From positions 620,001-684,000 of the forward strand of contig NZ_CP133262.1 in assembly GCF_030915405.1 (NCBI RefSeq): a stretch of 64,000 nucleotides of DNA. Direction: 5' to 3'. The translations under genes and the position numbers were made by a program. Shown here piece by piece: positions 18,459-28,140 of the stretch. Source of the DNA: Neobacillus nitrireducens. Lineage in GTDB: Bacteria > Bacillota > Bacilli > Bacillales > Cytobacillaceae. A model generated the notes under the pieces. The model saw only the letters and a program-made list of their open reading frames with translations, was not told the DNA's origin and did not search any database. Position 1 is the first letter of the stretch; the number at the start of each line of letters is the position of its first letter.

Positions 18459-21167
18459 TTAAGCTTTTAATTTTTCACGAAGAACCATTGGAAGAATTCC
18501 GCCGTGACGGTAGTAATCAATTTCAACTTCAGAGTCAAAACGAACAAGAACTTCAAATTCCTTCTTGTTGCCCGCTTCGTCTGTTGCCGTTACTTTTAGA
18601 AGGTCACGTGGTTTAACGTTCTCATCCACTTGAACATCGATGGTTTCTTTTCCGGTTAAACCAAGTGTTTCAGCACTTTCGCCCTCTTTAAATTGAAGTG
18701 GCAGCACACCCATTAACACAAGGTTTGAACGGTGAATACGTTCAAAGCTTTCAGCAAGAACTGTTTTAATGCCTAACAGGTTTGTTCCTTTCGCAGCCCA
18801 GTCACGTGAAGAACCCATTCCGTAATCTTTACCAGCAAGGACAATTAAGCCAGTGCCGTTTTCTTTATATTTCATGCAAGCATCGTAAATGGATGTAACT
18901 TCGCCAGTTGGCCAGTAAGTCGTTACTCCGCCTTCTGTACCTGGTGCGATTTGGTTACGAATACGAATGTTGGCAAATGTTCCACGCATCATTACTTCAT
19001 GGTTACCACGACGAGATCCGTAAGAGTTAAAGTCGCGGATTGCCACACCTTTTTCTAGCAGATATTTACCAGCTGGAGTATTTTTTCCAATTGCTCCTGC
19101 AGGTGAAATATGGTCAGTTGTTACAGAATCACCGAATTTACCAACTACACGAAGTCCTGCTAATGGTTCAACTGTACCTGGTTCTGGTGATAAGCCTTCA
19201 AAGAAAGGCGGGTTTGCGATATAAGTTGAATCTTCATCAAAAGTATATAAAGGCTCATTACTTGTTTTAATTTCGTTCCAACGCTCGTTGTCACCGAAAA
19301 CGTTCGCATATTCGCTGCGGAAAAGTTCAGGTGTAACCGTGCGTTTTACGACATCGTTAATTTCAGCAGTTGAAGGCCAGATATCTTGGAAGAAAACATC
19401 CTTTCCATCTTTATCTTTACCAATTGCTTCTTTAGCAAAGTCAATGTTTACAGTACCAGCAAGCGCGTAAGCGACAACTAATGGTGGTGACGCAAGGTAG
19501 TTTGCTTTTACAAGCGGGTGAATACGTCCTTCAAAGTTACGGTTACCTGAAAGGACAGATGTAACTAAAAGGTCGTTTTCAGCGATTGTTTTTTCAATTT
19601 CTTCTTTTAATGGGCCGGAGTTACCGATACATGTTGTACAGCCGTAACCAACAAGGTTGAAGCCGATTTGCTCAAGGTAAGGAAGTAACCCTGAATCTCG
19701 AAGATATCCGGTTACAACTTTAGATCCCGGTGCTAAAGAAGTTTTCACGAATTTTGGAACTTCCATTCCTAATTCAACGGCTCTCTTTGCAACAAGCCCG
19801 GCACCTACTAGTACGTAAGGGTTAGATGTATTTGTACAGCTTGTAATCGAAGCAATCGCAACTGCACCTGTTTTGATTGTTGTTTCGTCACCGTTGTTGA
19901 ATTTCACTTCAGCTGACTTATCAAGTTCATCTGCTTGTAAGCCGAAGCCTTGGTTTCCTTGGGGAGCCGAAACAGCTTTCACGAATTCTTCTTTCATTTT
20001 TGAAAGTGGAATTAAATCTTGAGGACGCTTAGGACCTGATAGATTCGCTTCAATAACTGAAAGATCGATTTCAACTACATCAGTATAAACTGGCTCGATA
20101 GCTGGGTCGAAGAATAATCCGTTTGCTTTGCAGTACTGTTCAACTACATTGATATGCTCTTCCTCACGGCCTGTTAAGCGCATGTAAGCAAGTGATTCAT
20201 CATCAATTGGGAAGAAACCACAAGTTGCACCGTATTCAGGTGCCATGTTTGCAATCGTTGCACGATCTGCAAGTGGTAGTACAGAAACCCCTGGTCCGAA
20301 GAACTCAACAAATTTCCCAACAACCCCATGGCTGCGAAGAACTTGAGTTACTTTTAATGCAAGGTCAGTTGCGGTTGCACCGTTTGGAAGCACACCTGTT
20401 AACTTAACACCGACAACTTCTGGTACTGGGAAGTATGAAGGCTGACCTAACATTCCTGCTTCAGCTTCAATTCCACCCACACCCCAGCCAAGAACACCAA
20501 GTCCATTGATCATAGTTGTATGTGAGTCTGTACCAACCAATGTATCAGGATATGCTTCTAATTCACCGTCAGCGTTTGGAGCAACGTGGACAACATCTGC
20601 TAAGTATTCAAGGTTTACTTGGTGTACGATACCAGTAGCAGGCGGTACAGCACGATAATTATTAAATGATTTTTGCGCCCAGCTTAGGAATTGGTAGCGC
20701 TCAGCATTACGTTCGAATTCATAATCCATGTTAATTTTTAAGGAATCAGCAGCACCATAGGCATCAACCTGTACAGAGTGGTCGATGACAAGATCCACTG
20801 TTTTTTCAGGATTGATTTTGTCAGGATCTCCGCCAAGGTCTGCCATTGCTTTTCTTAATGAAGCAAGGTCAACAACAGCTGGTACACCCGTAAAGTCTTG
20901 AAGGATTACACGAGCTGGCTTAAATGGTACGTCCACTTCTTGTAGCTCATTTGTGCCCCATTTTGCTAAGTTTTCAACATGCTCTTTTGAAATCGCGCGG
21001 CCATCTAATTGGCGTAGTACAGATTCAAGTAGGACTTTTACAGAGTAAGGCAAGTTTGAAACGTTCCCAATTCCCGCCTCTTCAAGTGCACTTAAGCGGT
21101 AATAGTTATAACTTTTACCGTTCACTTCAAAGGAAGTTCGTGCGTTAAATACATCGTTTTTTACCAT
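18459..21167 (-). CDS. citB: Aconitate hydratase (aconitase A)
   Basis: A 902-residue monomeric aconitase that interconverts citrate and isocitrate in the TCA cycle; the Bacillus enzyme also binds mRNA as apo-protein. [4Fe-4S] ligands are visible in [10 protein letters not shown] and in [12 protein letters not shown] (CxxC). The substrate-binding [20 protein letters not shown] and C-terminal swivel-domain [16 protein letters not shown] motifs are intact. The length is typical of AcnA. The upstream region carries a CcpC-type dyad, consistent with citrate-responsive control. Confidence 0.97.
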   Translation of the reverse strand: MVKNDVFNARTSFEVNGKSYNYYRLSALEEAGIGNVSNLPYSVKVLLESVLRQLDGRAISKEHVENLAKWGTNELQEVDVPFKPARVILQDFTGVPAVVDLASLRKAMADLGGDPDKINPEKTVDLVIDHSVQVDAYGAADSLKINMDYEFERNAERYQFLSWAQKSFNNYRAVPPATGIVHQVNLEYLADVVHVAPNADGELEAYPDTLVGTDSHTTMINGLGVLGWGVGGIEAEAGMLGQPSYFPVPEVVGVKLTGVLPNGATATDLALKVTQVLRSHGVVGKFVEFFGPGVSVLPLADRATIANMAPEYGATCGFFPIDDESLAYMRLTGREEEHINVVEQYCKANGLFFDPAIEPVYTDVVEIDLSVIEANLSGPKRPQDLIPLSKMKEEFVKAVSAPQGNQGFGLQADELDKSAEVKFNNGDETTIKTGAVAIASITSCTNTSNPYVLVGAGLVAKRAVELGMEVPKFVKTSLAPGSKVVTGYLRDSGLLPYLEQIGFNLVGYGCTTCIGNSGPLKEEIEKTIAENDLLVTSVLSGNRNFEGRIHPLVKANYLASPPLVVAYALAGTVNIDFAKEAIGKDKDGKDVFFQDIWPSTAEINDVVKRTVTPELFRSEYANVFGDNERWNEIKTSNEPLYTFDEDSTYIANPPFFEGLSPEPGTVEPLAGLRVVGKFGDSVTTDHISPAGAIGKNTPAGKYLLEKGVAIRDFNSYGSRRGNHEVMMRGTFANIRIRNQIAPGTEGGVTTYWPTGEVTSIYDACMKYKENGTGLIVLAGKDYGMGSSRDWAAKGTNLLGIKTVLAESFERIHRSNLVLMGVLPLQFKEGESAETLGLTGKETIDVQVDENVKPRDLLKVTATDEAGNKKEFEVLVRFDSEVEIDYYRHGGILPMVLREKLKA

Positions 21168-21307
21168 GAAAAAAACCCCCTAAATTCGTCATAAATTAAC
21201 GAAAAGTTGAAAAATTTGAATTTTCCCATCCTGTTTAACTTTTCTCACAATTCTAATCTTAATACAAGCGATTACATAAGTAAATAACAAGAAAGTTATT
21301 GTGATTG

Positions 21308-21322
21308 ATAAGTTTTACTTAT
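21308..21322. promoter_or_regulatory. CcpC-like operator upstream of citB
   Basis: ATAAGTTTTACTTAT is a perfect dyad of the form ATAA-N7-TTAT, the arrangement described for CcpC at B. subtilis citB. It lies about 140 bp upstream of the start codon. A second inverted repeat (AATAAC-N6-GTTATT) and an ATAAGT half-site lie between it and the gene. No further features were identified in the 320-bp gap between citB and sspO. Confidence 0.6.
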
Positions 21323-21488
21323 GCCTTTTCTGCATTTTTGTTCTGAAAATTCAAAAAACGCTAATTGTGCTTATGTAATTAAAGAAATGGGAAAACCATC
21401 TTTTTCATTGTTAATTATCTCAAAAAACCTTTTCTTTGTCATTTTTTTTGCTATGGAGGAAATAGTAAAAGTGTAGGAGGTGATTAGA

Positions 21489-21641
21489 ATGGTGAAACGA
21501 AAATCTAATCATGTAATTCCAGGAATGAATGCAGCCAAAGGGCAAGGAAAAGGTGCAGGTTTTAATGAGGAAATGGCCAGTGAACCGGCATTAACCGCCA
21601 AAGAAAGAATGAACAACAAGAAACGTAAAAAGAATCAATAG
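21489..21641 (+). CDS. sspO: Small acid-soluble spore protein O
   Basis: A 50-residue protein, [20 protein letters not shown] followed by [20 protein letters not shown] and a Lys/Asn-rich end, matching the SspO (CotK) family throughout. TAGGAGGTGATTAGA precedes the ATG. It is divergent from citB as in B. subtilis, where sspO is a forespore (sigma-G) gene. Confidence 0.95.
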   Translation: MVKRKSNHVIPGMNAAKGQGKGAGFNEEMASEPALTAKERMNNKKRKKNQ

Positions 21642-21644
21642 AAA

Positions 21645-21673
21645 AAGCAGGCGGGCCTTCCCGCCTGCTTCTT
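21645..21673. terminator. Bidirectional terminator between sspO and the next gene
   Basis: An 11-bp GC-rich stem AAGCAGGCGGG/CCCGCCTGCTT with a four-base loop, flanked by A and T runs. Confidence 0.85.
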
Positions 21674-21943
21674 CTATTCTGTCTGGTTTACTTCTGTCAC
21701 CATGCCTTGTAAATCCTGTTGAAAACGCTCAAGTTGCGACCGTTGATGCTCCGAGGCCACTTCTAGTGCATTTTGAATCTGCTGATAAGCTTCATTGACT
21801 TCGTCTTTGAGATGTTTGAGTTGATGACCATAACCTGCACTATCACTTACAATTGTTTCATATAGTCCTTGTGCATTCTCATAGCCCTGCGTAGCTGCTT
21901 GAAACGCTTGTTGTTTATCTTTATTGTATGGGAATTTATCCAT
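21674..21943 (-). CDS. Small hydrophilic helical protein of unknown function
   Basis: An 89-residue protein, Gln/Glu-rich and probably a helical hairpin (QQAFQAATQGYENAQGLYET; VNEAYQQIQNALEVASEHQR). No Cys, no membrane segment, no motif that I recognise. It sits between sspO and sspP on the opposite strand with good codon structure and a GGAAGAAC site before its ATG, so I regard it as a real gene, possibly linked to spores by position only. Confidence 0.65.
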   Translation of the reverse strand: MDKFPYNKDKQQAFQAATQGYENAQGLYETIVSDSAGYGHQLKHLKDEVNEAYQQIQNALEVASEHQRSQLERFQQDLQGMVTEVNQTE

Positions 21944-22057
21944 TGTTCTTCCTTCACTCCTTCATTTTGTTTACCGTTAAATTGCACAGAACAACAAAAA
22001 ATATACGGTATAAAAGGACTTTATCACTGCATCCTAACATAATAGGAGGGATGAAAT

Positions 22058-22195
22058 ATGAACAAAAACGATGGCAAAGACATGCGAAAAAATGCACCAA
22101 AACAATCAGGGCAGCCTGAACCATTAAGCGGTTCTCATAAAGTTAAGAATCGCAATCATACCAGAGCCAAACATAATTCACACCATGATATGTAA
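22058..22195 (+). CDS. sspP: Small acid-soluble spore protein P
   Basis: A 45-residue protein, [20 protein letters not shown] then [20 protein letters not shown] and SHHDM, a full-length match to the SspP (CotL) family. ATAGGAGGGATG precedes the start. It is too short for routine gene calling. In B. subtilis sspO and sspP are adjacent; here a minus-strand gene separates them. Confidence 0.95.
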   Translation: MNKNDGKDMRKNAPKQSGQPEPLSGSHKVKNRNHTRAKHNSHHDM

Positions 22196-22218
22196 AATCG
22201 CGTAAGTAACTGCCCATA

Positions 22219-22256
22219 AAAATGCCCTGCACTTGGTTGAAGTGCCGGGCATTTTG
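22219..22256. terminator. Terminator between sspP and selA
   Basis: AATGCCCTGCACTT pairs with AAGTGCCGGGCATT (one mismatch) and is followed by TTTT; it serves both converging genes. Confidence 0.8.
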
Positions 22257-22263
22257 TCCGCTC

Positions 22264-23682
22264 TTATGATTCGCTAAATTTGATTAGAGCCTGAAGTAAG
22301 TACTCTTCCTCTTCGGCAGTCACCGTACGTAAATCAATGATAAATTCATCCTTTTGAATCCGTCCAACAATTGCCGGTTTCACTTCGGTTCGAAGCTTTC
22401 TTCCCAGCTGTTCTGCTGTCAGTTCACGATGTTTTAGGGTCACAACAGTAGTAGGAAGCTCTACATCCGGCATAGTCCCCCCACCCACTTGACTTGTTCC
22501 CTTTGTAATTTTTGTAACATATTTTCCGGTATTCTGTAATAAATTTGTAACAAAAGACTGCGATCGTACGTCTAATTCTTCAGAGGTAACTAATAAATCG
22601 CGGACGGTCGGAATGTTTACTAACCCATTTTCTCCGCGGGAATAATCAATTAACGTCCCCTCAAGTGCAGCCAATGTCATCTTATCAACCCGCACCACCC
22701 GTGCTAACTGGTGTTTTTTTAAACGATCAATGATTTCTTTTCTGCCGGCAATGATACCGGCCTGCGGGCCGCCTAGGAGCTTGTCACCACTAAAAGTTAC
22801 AACATCTGCCCCTGTTTCCATGACCTCTTTTACGACCGGTTCTTCACCAATTCCGTGCTTCTTGAAGTTGTATAACGCACCACTTCCGAGATCTTCATAA
22901 AAGATGACACCATCCAACCGCTTAGTAAGATTAACAAGTTCATCAGTTTCAACAGATTTGGTAAATCCAATCACTTTAAAGTTGCTAGTATGGACCTTCA
23001 TGATAATCGCCGTTTCTGAGCTAACGGCTTTTTCATAATCATAAAGATGTGTTTTATTCGTGGTGCCAATTTCTACAAGCTGTGCACCACTCTCTTCCAT
23101 TATAGATGAGATTCGAAAAGATCCTCCGATTTCAACAAGCTGGCCTCTTGAAACAATCACTTCTTTGTCGACGGCTAGGGCTCTTAAGACCAAATATACA
23201 GCAGAAGCATTATTATTAACCACCATGGCAGCTTCTGCACCCGTGATATCCTTAATTAATTGTTCAACATGACTATGTCTTGAACCTCGCTCCCCTTCTG
23301 AAAGCTTGTACTCAAGATTTGAATAGTTCCTGGCTGTATCAATTACATGGTTGATTGCATTTTCACTTAATCTAGCTCTGCCTAGGTTGGTGTGTAAAAT
23401 AGTACCTGTCGCATTAATGACTTTTTCTAATGTATAAGAATACTGTTTCTGTACTTTCGCATCAAGAATAGTAAATAACTCTTCAATAAAATGGTTGGTT
23501 CCTGGAATGGTGCCTGTCCATTGATCATTAAGGATTGCTTCCCTTATTTTATCAACGACTTCTTTAAGTTGCTTGGTAAGCTGCTCAAGATCTAGCTTAC
23601 TATCCTGAAGGAGGGTCAAAAACCTCCGATGATTTTGAAGTTCATGGACTGGTGGAATTGAGCGTAGCCATTCTTTCAACAT
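22264..23682 (-). CDS. selA: L-seryl-tRNA(Sec) selenium transferase (SelA)
   Basis: A 472-residue PLP enzyme that converts Ser-tRNA(Sec) to Sec-tRNA(Sec) using selenophosphate. The N-terminal LRSIPPVHELQNH helix binds tRNA in the family; the motif INATGTILHTNLGRARL and the PLP lysine in VTFSGDKLLGGPQAG are intact, as is the C-terminal VGRIQKDEFIIDLRTV. Full length. AAAGGAGTTTTTATG defines the start. The nearby Sec-containing selD and SelW-like genes supply both the donor and a substrate for this pathway; selB and selC are not in the window. Confidence 0.95.
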   Translation of the reverse strand: MLKEWLRSIPPVHELQNHRRFLTLLQDSKLDLEQLTKQLKEVVDKIREAILNDQWTGTIPGTNHFIEELFTILDAKVQKQYSYTLEKVINATGTILHTNLGRARLSENAINHVIDTARNYSNLEYKLSEGERGSRHSHVEQLIKDITGAEAAMVVNNNASAVYLVLRALAVDKEVIVSRGQLVEIGGSFRISSIMEESGAQLVEIGTTNKTHLYDYEKAVSSETAIIMKVHTSNFKVIGFTKSVETDELVNLTKRLDGVIFYEDLGSGALYNFKKHGIGEEPVVKEVMETGADVVTFSGDKLLGGPQAGIIAGRKEIIDRLKKHQLARVVRVDKMTLAALEGTLIDYSRGENGLVNIPTVRDLLVTSEELDVRSQSFVTNLLQNTGKYVTKITKGTSQVGGGTMPDVELPTTVVTLKHRELTAEQLGRKLRTEVKPAIVGRIQKDEFIIDLRTVTAEEEEYLLQALIKFSES

Positions 23683-23850
23683 AAAAACTCCTTTAACAAT
23701 TGTTTCATTTCCTATGTAATTCGCCTAATTTTAGTGCCCAATGAATGATTGGAGCTTACAAACAGGCGCTTCAACAATAGCAATTATATCACATCCGTTT
23801 CACGTTTTTTCTCCTAGTGAATAAAATGAAACGAGCAAGGGGGATTAGAT

Positions 23851-24249
23851 ATGTCAAAAAAGAAACAAATTAAAAATCAAACTTTTGATTTTGATTTAGT
23901 GGAGAAGTGGCTGGAAAACTATTTTCTGGATCCACTTACATCTTACTACGATGAAACACAATTTCCGATTGATCTCTATGAAACAGAAATGGAATGGATT
24001 ATTGAGGCCAATTTAAGTGAATTTGAGGCTTCTGAAATAAAGGTATATATTGAAGGAAATAAATTAATCATTACCGCAATGGAATATCCCCCTTCCGTGA
24101 GAAAACAAAAACGGATCCGTTCCATTAATTTTCCATTCCAGGTCATTAATCAGGCAGTATACGCCAACTTTACCAATGGAATTCTAGAGGTATTTATCTC
24201 AAAAAGGGATAGAGGTTTAGGAAAAAATAGATACATTACTCTGCCTTAA
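23851..24249 (+). CDS. Hsp20/alpha-crystallin-like protein
   Basis: A 132-residue protein with an alpha-crystallin-type beta sandwich: FPIDLYETEMEWIIEANLSE (strands 2-3), IKVYIEGNKLIITA (strands 4-5), RSINFPFQV and the closing YANFTNGILEVFISKR. The C-terminal tail lacks a clear IxI/V motif (it ends RYITLP). In Bacillus such proteins include CotP and YocM; which one this represents is unclear. A strong AAGGGGGATTAG site precedes the ATG. It is divergent from selA. Confidence 0.75.
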   Translation: MSKKKQIKNQTFDFDLVEKWLENYFLDPLTSYYDETQFPIDLYETEMEWIIEANLSEFEASEIKVYIEGNKLIITAMEYPPSVRKQKRIRSINFPFQVINQAVYANFTNGILEVFISKRDRGLGKNRYITLP

Positions 24250-24298
24250 GTATTCTTGTGGCTTAATTTTTTAAGCTACAGTTTACATAATAAAATTA

Positions 24299-24336
24299 TA
24301 AAAAAACCCTCAAATCGTTTGGATTTGAGGGTTCTA
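24299..24336. terminator. Terminator between the Hsp20 and SelW-like genes
   Basis: AACCCTCAAATC/GATTTGAGGGTT stem. The minus-strand side continues into TTTTTTTATAA, so it chiefly ends the SelW-like transcript. Confidence 0.8.
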
Positions 24337-24340
24337 CTAT

Positions 24341-24580
24341 TTATTTTTTGGATATGATTTCAATCATTTCATCGGTATCAGGGAAAATCCCTGTATCAAG
24401 CTTCGAATAAATCTTCTCACCATTCACTGTTACTTCAAATGCACCGCCAGAACTTGGAATCAGTTCTAACTTTTGAATATCTCTAAAAAAATGGTTAAAT
24501 AGCTCTTCCGCGAAACTCGCGGCCTTTGGTGCGTAATTTCATTGCATACAAAATTCAACAATTACATGATAGTTCTTCAT
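24341..24580 (-). CDS. SelW/SelT/SelH (Rdx) family selenoprotein, UGA read as Sec
   Basis: Reading through one in-frame TGA (24541-24539) gives a 79-residue protein: MKNYHVIVEFCMQ-Sec-NYAPKA, then ASFAEELFNHFF and a central PSSGGAFEVTVNGEKIYSKL, ending in DTDEMIEIISKK. This is the thioredoxin-like Rdx fold with its N-terminal redox motif CxxU at residues 11-14 and the typical second half. GGAGGGTAATTTTT precedes the ATG. A perfect hairpin (CCGCGA, loop GTT, TCGCGG) begins 16 nt after the UGA, as expected for a bacterial SECIS. It lies between selA and selD. Because of the stop codon it escapes ordinary gene calling. The function is inferred only as a thiol/selenol redox protein. Confidence 0.9.
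24508..24522 (-). promoter_or_regulatory. Candidate bacterial SECIS hairpin of the SelW-like gene
   Basis: A six-base-pair stem CCGCGA/TCGCGG with a three-base loop GTT lies inside the coding sequence, 16 nt downstream of the UGA. Bacterial SelB-binding hairpins lie at this distance and expose a GU in the loop. Confidence 0.6.
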
Positions 24581-24721
24581 AAAAATTACCCTCCAAAAAA
24601 AGTGTTTCCTACATCATGATAGTGTTTATATTTTAACCTATTCCCTGTTTTACTGCAATTTTTTATATCCATTCGTGCGGATTTAATTTGAAAGAGTTAT
24701 ACTATAAAAATGGAGGTGGAC

Positions 24722-25777
24722 ATGTTGAGTGAACTAGAAAAAATTCGCCTGACTTCGATGTCAACAAAAGCCGGTTGAGGCTGCAAAATTGGTCCTGAGG
24801 ACCTGGCGCAAGTCTTGCGTCAATTACCAAAACAAGAACCTGTTCCTGAATTATTAGTGGGCCTTGATACATCAGATGATGCCGGTGTTTACCAAATTAC
24901 CGATTCCATCGCATTAATACAGACAGTCGACTACTTTACTCCAATCGTCGACGATCCATATATGTTTGGCCAAATCACAGCCGCAAACGCATTAAGTGAT
25001 GTGTACGCGATGGGCGGGGAACCAAAAACCGTTATGAACATTGTCGGCTTCCCAATTAAAAAACTGGGTGCCGAAATGCTTGCCGATATACTTCGAGGAG
25101 CGGCAGATAAAGTTAAAGAAGCTGGCGCGATTACCGTTGGCGGCCATTCGATTGATGATCAGGAGCCTAAATTTGGACTTTCCGTAACAGGTATAGTGCA
25201 TCCTGATAAAATATGGAAAAATGTCGGTGCCAAACCAGGTGATGTCCTCGTATTGACGAAGCCAATCGGTGTTGGAATCATTACAACCGGTATCAAAAGA
25301 AGTGCGGTCACACCTTTGCAGGAACAAATTGTAACAGAAACGATGGCGATGCTAAATAAAGGGGCGGCTGAAGCACTAAAAGATTTTCAACCACACGCTG
25401 TTACTGATGTGACAGGATTTGGATTACTTGGTCATGGCAGTGAAATGGCAAAAGGCAGTAATGTGAGTTTTGAAATCTCTCTATCAAAGGTGCCAGTTTT
25501 AGAGGGCGCACTTGAATTAGCAAAAAATGGTGTGGTTCCCGGAGGTTCTAAATCGAATCATAAATGGATAGCTGAAGATGTAGTTTATGAGGATATCCTT
25601 CCGGAAGAGCAGTTGGTTCTTTGTGATGCCATTACGTCCGGAGGTTTATTCGTTGCAATTAGTGAACAGGAAGCGGCTCAATATGTCGATAAACTGCATT
25701 CTAATGGACTAGGATATGCAGCGATTATTGGTCGAGTTACCGAGAAAAAAGACAAATATCTATATGTAACACGTTAA
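24722..25777 (+). CDS. selD: Selenophosphate synthase (SelD), Sec-containing
   Basis: Starting at the ATG preceded by GGAGGTGGAC and reading the TGA at 24776-24778 as Sec gives 351 residues. The N-terminus is MLSELEKIRLTSMSTKAG-Sec-GCKIGPEDL, the family's active-site loop (usually G-Cys/Sec-GCK) with Lys just after. The AIR-synthase fold follows: GLDTSDDAGVY, AANALSDVYAMGG, ITVGGHSIDD, TKPIGVGIITTG, AVTDVTGFGLLGH. The enzyme makes selenophosphate from selenide and ATP. A gene call that stops at the TGA would lose the catalytic residue. A hairpin, GGTCC-TGA-GGACC, lies 12 nt after the UGA. Confidence 0.95.
24791..24803 (+). promoter_or_regulatory. Candidate SECIS hairpin in selD
   Basis: GGTCC/GGACC stem with a TGA loop, 12 nt downstream of the Sec UGA; a second small hairpin (CGCAAG/TTGCG) follows. 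The exact SelB-binding geometry cannot be judged by eye. Confidence 0.45.
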
Positions 25778-25778
25778 C

Positions 25779-25809
25779 AGCGAAGCCTTAAGTGCTTCGT
25801 TGTTTTTTT
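25779..25809 (+). terminator. Terminator after selD
   Basis: Stem GCGAAGC/GCTTCGT followed by TGTTTTTTT, directly after the selD stop. Confidence 0.85.
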
Positions 25810-25810
25810 A

Positions 25811-25843
25811 CAAAAAATCCTGAGCTAACTTAGCCCAGGATTC
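25811..25843 (-). terminator. Terminator after tdh
   Basis: AATCCTGGGCTAA pairs with TTAGCTCAGGATT (one mismatch) and is followed by TTTTTTG on the minus strand. Confidence 0.8.
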
Positions 25844-25850
25844 ATTTATT

Positions 25851-26795
25851 TTATATCTTCTGACGGAGTTTCTCCAACATGTCTTTCGTCATTTTATCCA
25901 AATCAAATGCGTATTTAAAACCCCATTCTTCTTTTGCTGCGGTAGCGTCAATGGAATTTGGCCAACTTTCCGCAATCTTTTGACGATCTGGATCAACAGC
26001 ATAAGAGATTTCAAATCCAGGGACATACTTTGCAATGGAGGCAGCAATCTCTTCCGGTTCAAAGCTCATCGCAGTAACGTTAAAGGCATTGCGGTGGATT
26101 AATTTTGATGAATCGGCCTCCATTAAATCAACAATGGCATTAAGGGCATCTGGCATATACATCATATCCATATACGTACCTTTATCAATATAAGAAGTAT
26201 ATTTGCCAGTTTTAACCGCTTCATAGTAAATTTCAACCGCATAATCCGTGGTTCCTCCACCAGGGAGAGCAACATATGAGATTAAACCCGGGAACCTTAA
26301 GCCGCGTGTATCGACACCAAACTTTTGGAAATAGTAATCCGATAATAATTCCCCAGCCACTTTATTGACACCGTACATCGTAGTTGGGCGCATAATCGCA
26401 TCTTGGGGGGTGTTGTCCTTTGGAGTAGAGGGCCCAAAAGCACCAATCGAACTTGGTGTAAAAAATTGTGCCTTTAACTCTCTTGCTGTTTCAAGCCCAT
26501 TCATCAGCCCGCCCATATTTAAATTCCATGCAAATAAGGGCTTTGCTTCTGCAGTTGCCGATAAAAGGGCTGCTAGGTGCATAACGGTATCCACATTGTA
26601 TTTCTTAGCTACTTCGACCATTTTGTTTAAATCCGTAACATCGACGGTCACAAAAGGCCCACTTTGGGCGGCTTCGCTGTCATTCTTTTTAATATCAGTA
26701 GCAATGACATTATCTGCACCGTAGATGTCTCTTAGCTTTAAAGTTAATTCTGATCCAATCTGCCCTAAGGCACCTGTAATTAATATCCTCTTCAT
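25851..26795 (-). CDS. tdh: L-threonine 3-dehydrogenase, SDR type
   Basis: A 314-residue extended SDR. The NAD site is [12 protein letters not shown], the catalytic Tyr-Lys lies in [12 protein letters not shown] (YxxxK), and the threonine-dehydrogenase-like segments [13 protein letters not shown] and [10 protein letters not shown] are present. It oxidises L-threonine to 2-amino-3-ketobutyrate. The assignment over a UDP-sugar epimerase rests on these segments and on the adjacent upstream kbl gene, whose product cleaves that intermediate. The two genes read in the same direction with an 80-bp gap and are probably one operon. Confidence 0.9.
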   Translation of the reverse strand: MKRILITGALGQIGSELTLKLRDIYGADNVIATDIKKNDSEAAQSGPFVTVDVTDLNKMVEVAKKYNVDTVMHLAALLSATAEAKPLFAWNLNMGGLMNGLETARELKAQFFTPSSIGAFGPSTPKDNTPQDAIMRPTTMYGVNKVAGELLSDYYFQKFGVDTRGLRFPGLISYVALPGGGTTDYAVEIYYEAVKTGKYTSYIDKGTYMDMMYMPDALNAIVDLMEADSSKLIHRNAFNVTAMSFEPEEIAASIAKYVPGFEISYAVDPDRQKIAESWPNSIDATAAKEEWGFKYAFDLDKMTKDMLEKLRQKI

Positions 26796-26875
26796 GGTCT
26801 ATCCGTCCTCTACACATATGTTAAAAATAGTGAATTACTTTATATTTACGTTATTCTAATCATTTGGAGTGATGA

Positions 26876-28066
26876 TTAAATAACGCCCATTTCCTTGCCG
26901 ACTTTTTCATAAGTAGCAATTGCTTGATCAAGCATTTCTTTTGTATGAGCAGCTGTTGGCATGTTACGAACACGACCGGTTCCTTGTGGAACGGTTGGGA
27001 ACACAATGGCCTTGGCATAAACTCCTTCATCATTTAAACGTTTGCTAAATTGTTGGGTTAAGGCTTCGTCCCCAATGATACATGGAGTGATTGGAGTTTC
27101 GCTGTTACCAATATTAAAACCTAACTCTTTCAAGCCTTTTTTTAGATAATCTCCATTTTCCCAAAGCTTTTTGTTCAGTTCCGTGCTCTCCATTAGGATT
27201 TCAATCGATTTCTTACTCGCTGCCACATCGGCAGGAGTTAACGAGGTCGAAAATAAGAATGGGCGACTGCGGACCTTTAACCAATCAATCAGATTTTTCT
27301 TACCGGCCACATAACCGCCAACCACACCGATTGCCTTAGATAAGGTACCAATTTGGAAGTCAATTTTATCTGAAAGACCAAAATGCTTAACCGTCCCGGC
27401 TCCATCACCAAGCACGCCTGAACCATGAGCATCGTCAACATAGGTTATTAAATCAAACTCTTCCGCAATCTTGACAATTTCAGGTAGTAAGGCAATGTCT
27501 CCGTCCATTGAAAACACACCGTCGGTAATCACCATAATCTTATTGTAAAGACCTGATTCTTTTGCTGCTTTTGCCTTTGCTCGTAAATCTTCCATATCTG
27601 AATGATTAACACGGATAATTTTGGCTTTAGATAGACGGCAGCCGTCAATAATGGAAGCGTGGTTTAATTCATCTGAAAGAATCGCATCATTTTTATCCAT
27701 GACAGCAGAAATCGCCGCCATGTTACAATTAAAGCCGGATTGGTATGCAATCGCCGCTTCTGTATGCTTAAATTCAGCTAACTTTTCTTCCAGTTCCACA
27801 TGAAGTTTAAGTGTTCCATTAATCGTCCGAACTGCCCCTGCACCAACTCCGAATTTTTCAATCGCCTCAGTGGCAGCTTTCCTTAAGCGATCATCTGTTG
27901 CTAAACCTAAATAGTTGTTCGAAGAAAGATTCACAAGCTCCCTGCCGTTTATCGTAATTACGGGGCCATTTGGACTTTCGAGTGGGTCGATGACATTATA
28001 TAGACCTTTTCCCTTTAGATCTTCAAGATTTTCATTTAAAAATTGTTCCAAAATAGTACTAGACAT
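26876..28066 (-). CDS. kbl: Glycine C-acetyltransferase (2-amino-3-ketobutyrate CoA ligase)
   Basis: A 396-residue alpha-oxoamine synthase. SSNNYLGLA, the aspartate of [10 protein letters not shown] and the PLP lysine in [12 protein letters not shown] are present, with the C-terminal [20 protein letters not shown]. It cleaves 2-amino-3-ketobutyrate with CoA to glycine and acetyl-CoA; with tdh it forms a threonine-to-glycine route. BioF and HemA are alternatives in the family, but the tdh partner decides. GGAGGAATGGAAT precedes the ATG. Confidence 0.93.
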   Translation of the reverse strand: MSSTILEQFLNENLEDLKGKGLYNVIDPLESPNGPVITINGRELVNLSSNNYLGLATDDRLRKAATEAIEKFGVGAGAVRTINGTLKLHVELEEKLAEFKHTEAAIAYQSGFNCNMAAISAVMDKNDAILSDELNHASIIDGCRLSKAKIIRVNHSDMEDLRAKAKAAKESGLYNKIMVITDGVFSMDGDIALLPEIVKIAEEFDLITYVDDAHGSGVLGDGAGTVKHFGLSDKIDFQIGTLSKAIGVVGGYVAGKKNLIDWLKVRSRPFLFSTSLTPADVAASKKSIEILMESTELNKKLWENGDYLKKGLKELGFNIGNSETPITPCIIGDEALTQQFSKRLNDEGVYAKAIVFPTVPQGTGRVRNMPTAAHTKEMLDQAIATYEKVGKEMGVI

Positions 28067-28121
28067 ATTCCATTCCTCCTCTATTTGTTCGAACCTGTTT
28101 TGTCGTTTACGAAAAAACGAT

Positions 28122-28140
28122 TGTCCGTTTCAGGCGGACA
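28122..28140 (-). repeat. Hairpin in the kbl-tdh leader
   Basis: TGTCCG/CGGACA inverted repeat with a seven-base loop, about 55 bp upstream of kbl; a second small repeat (CGTTT/AAACG) and the palindrome GTTCGAAC lie closer to the gene. There is no T-tract and no T-box motif. The rest of the roughly 340-bp gap up to 28408 holds only AT-rich promoter-like sequence. Confidence 0.4.

Noticed and set aside
23683..23850. selC (tRNA-Sec) next to selA
   Set aside because: No cloverleaf or CCA-ended structure with a long variable arm was visible here or elsewhere in the window; selB was not found either, so both must lie outside.
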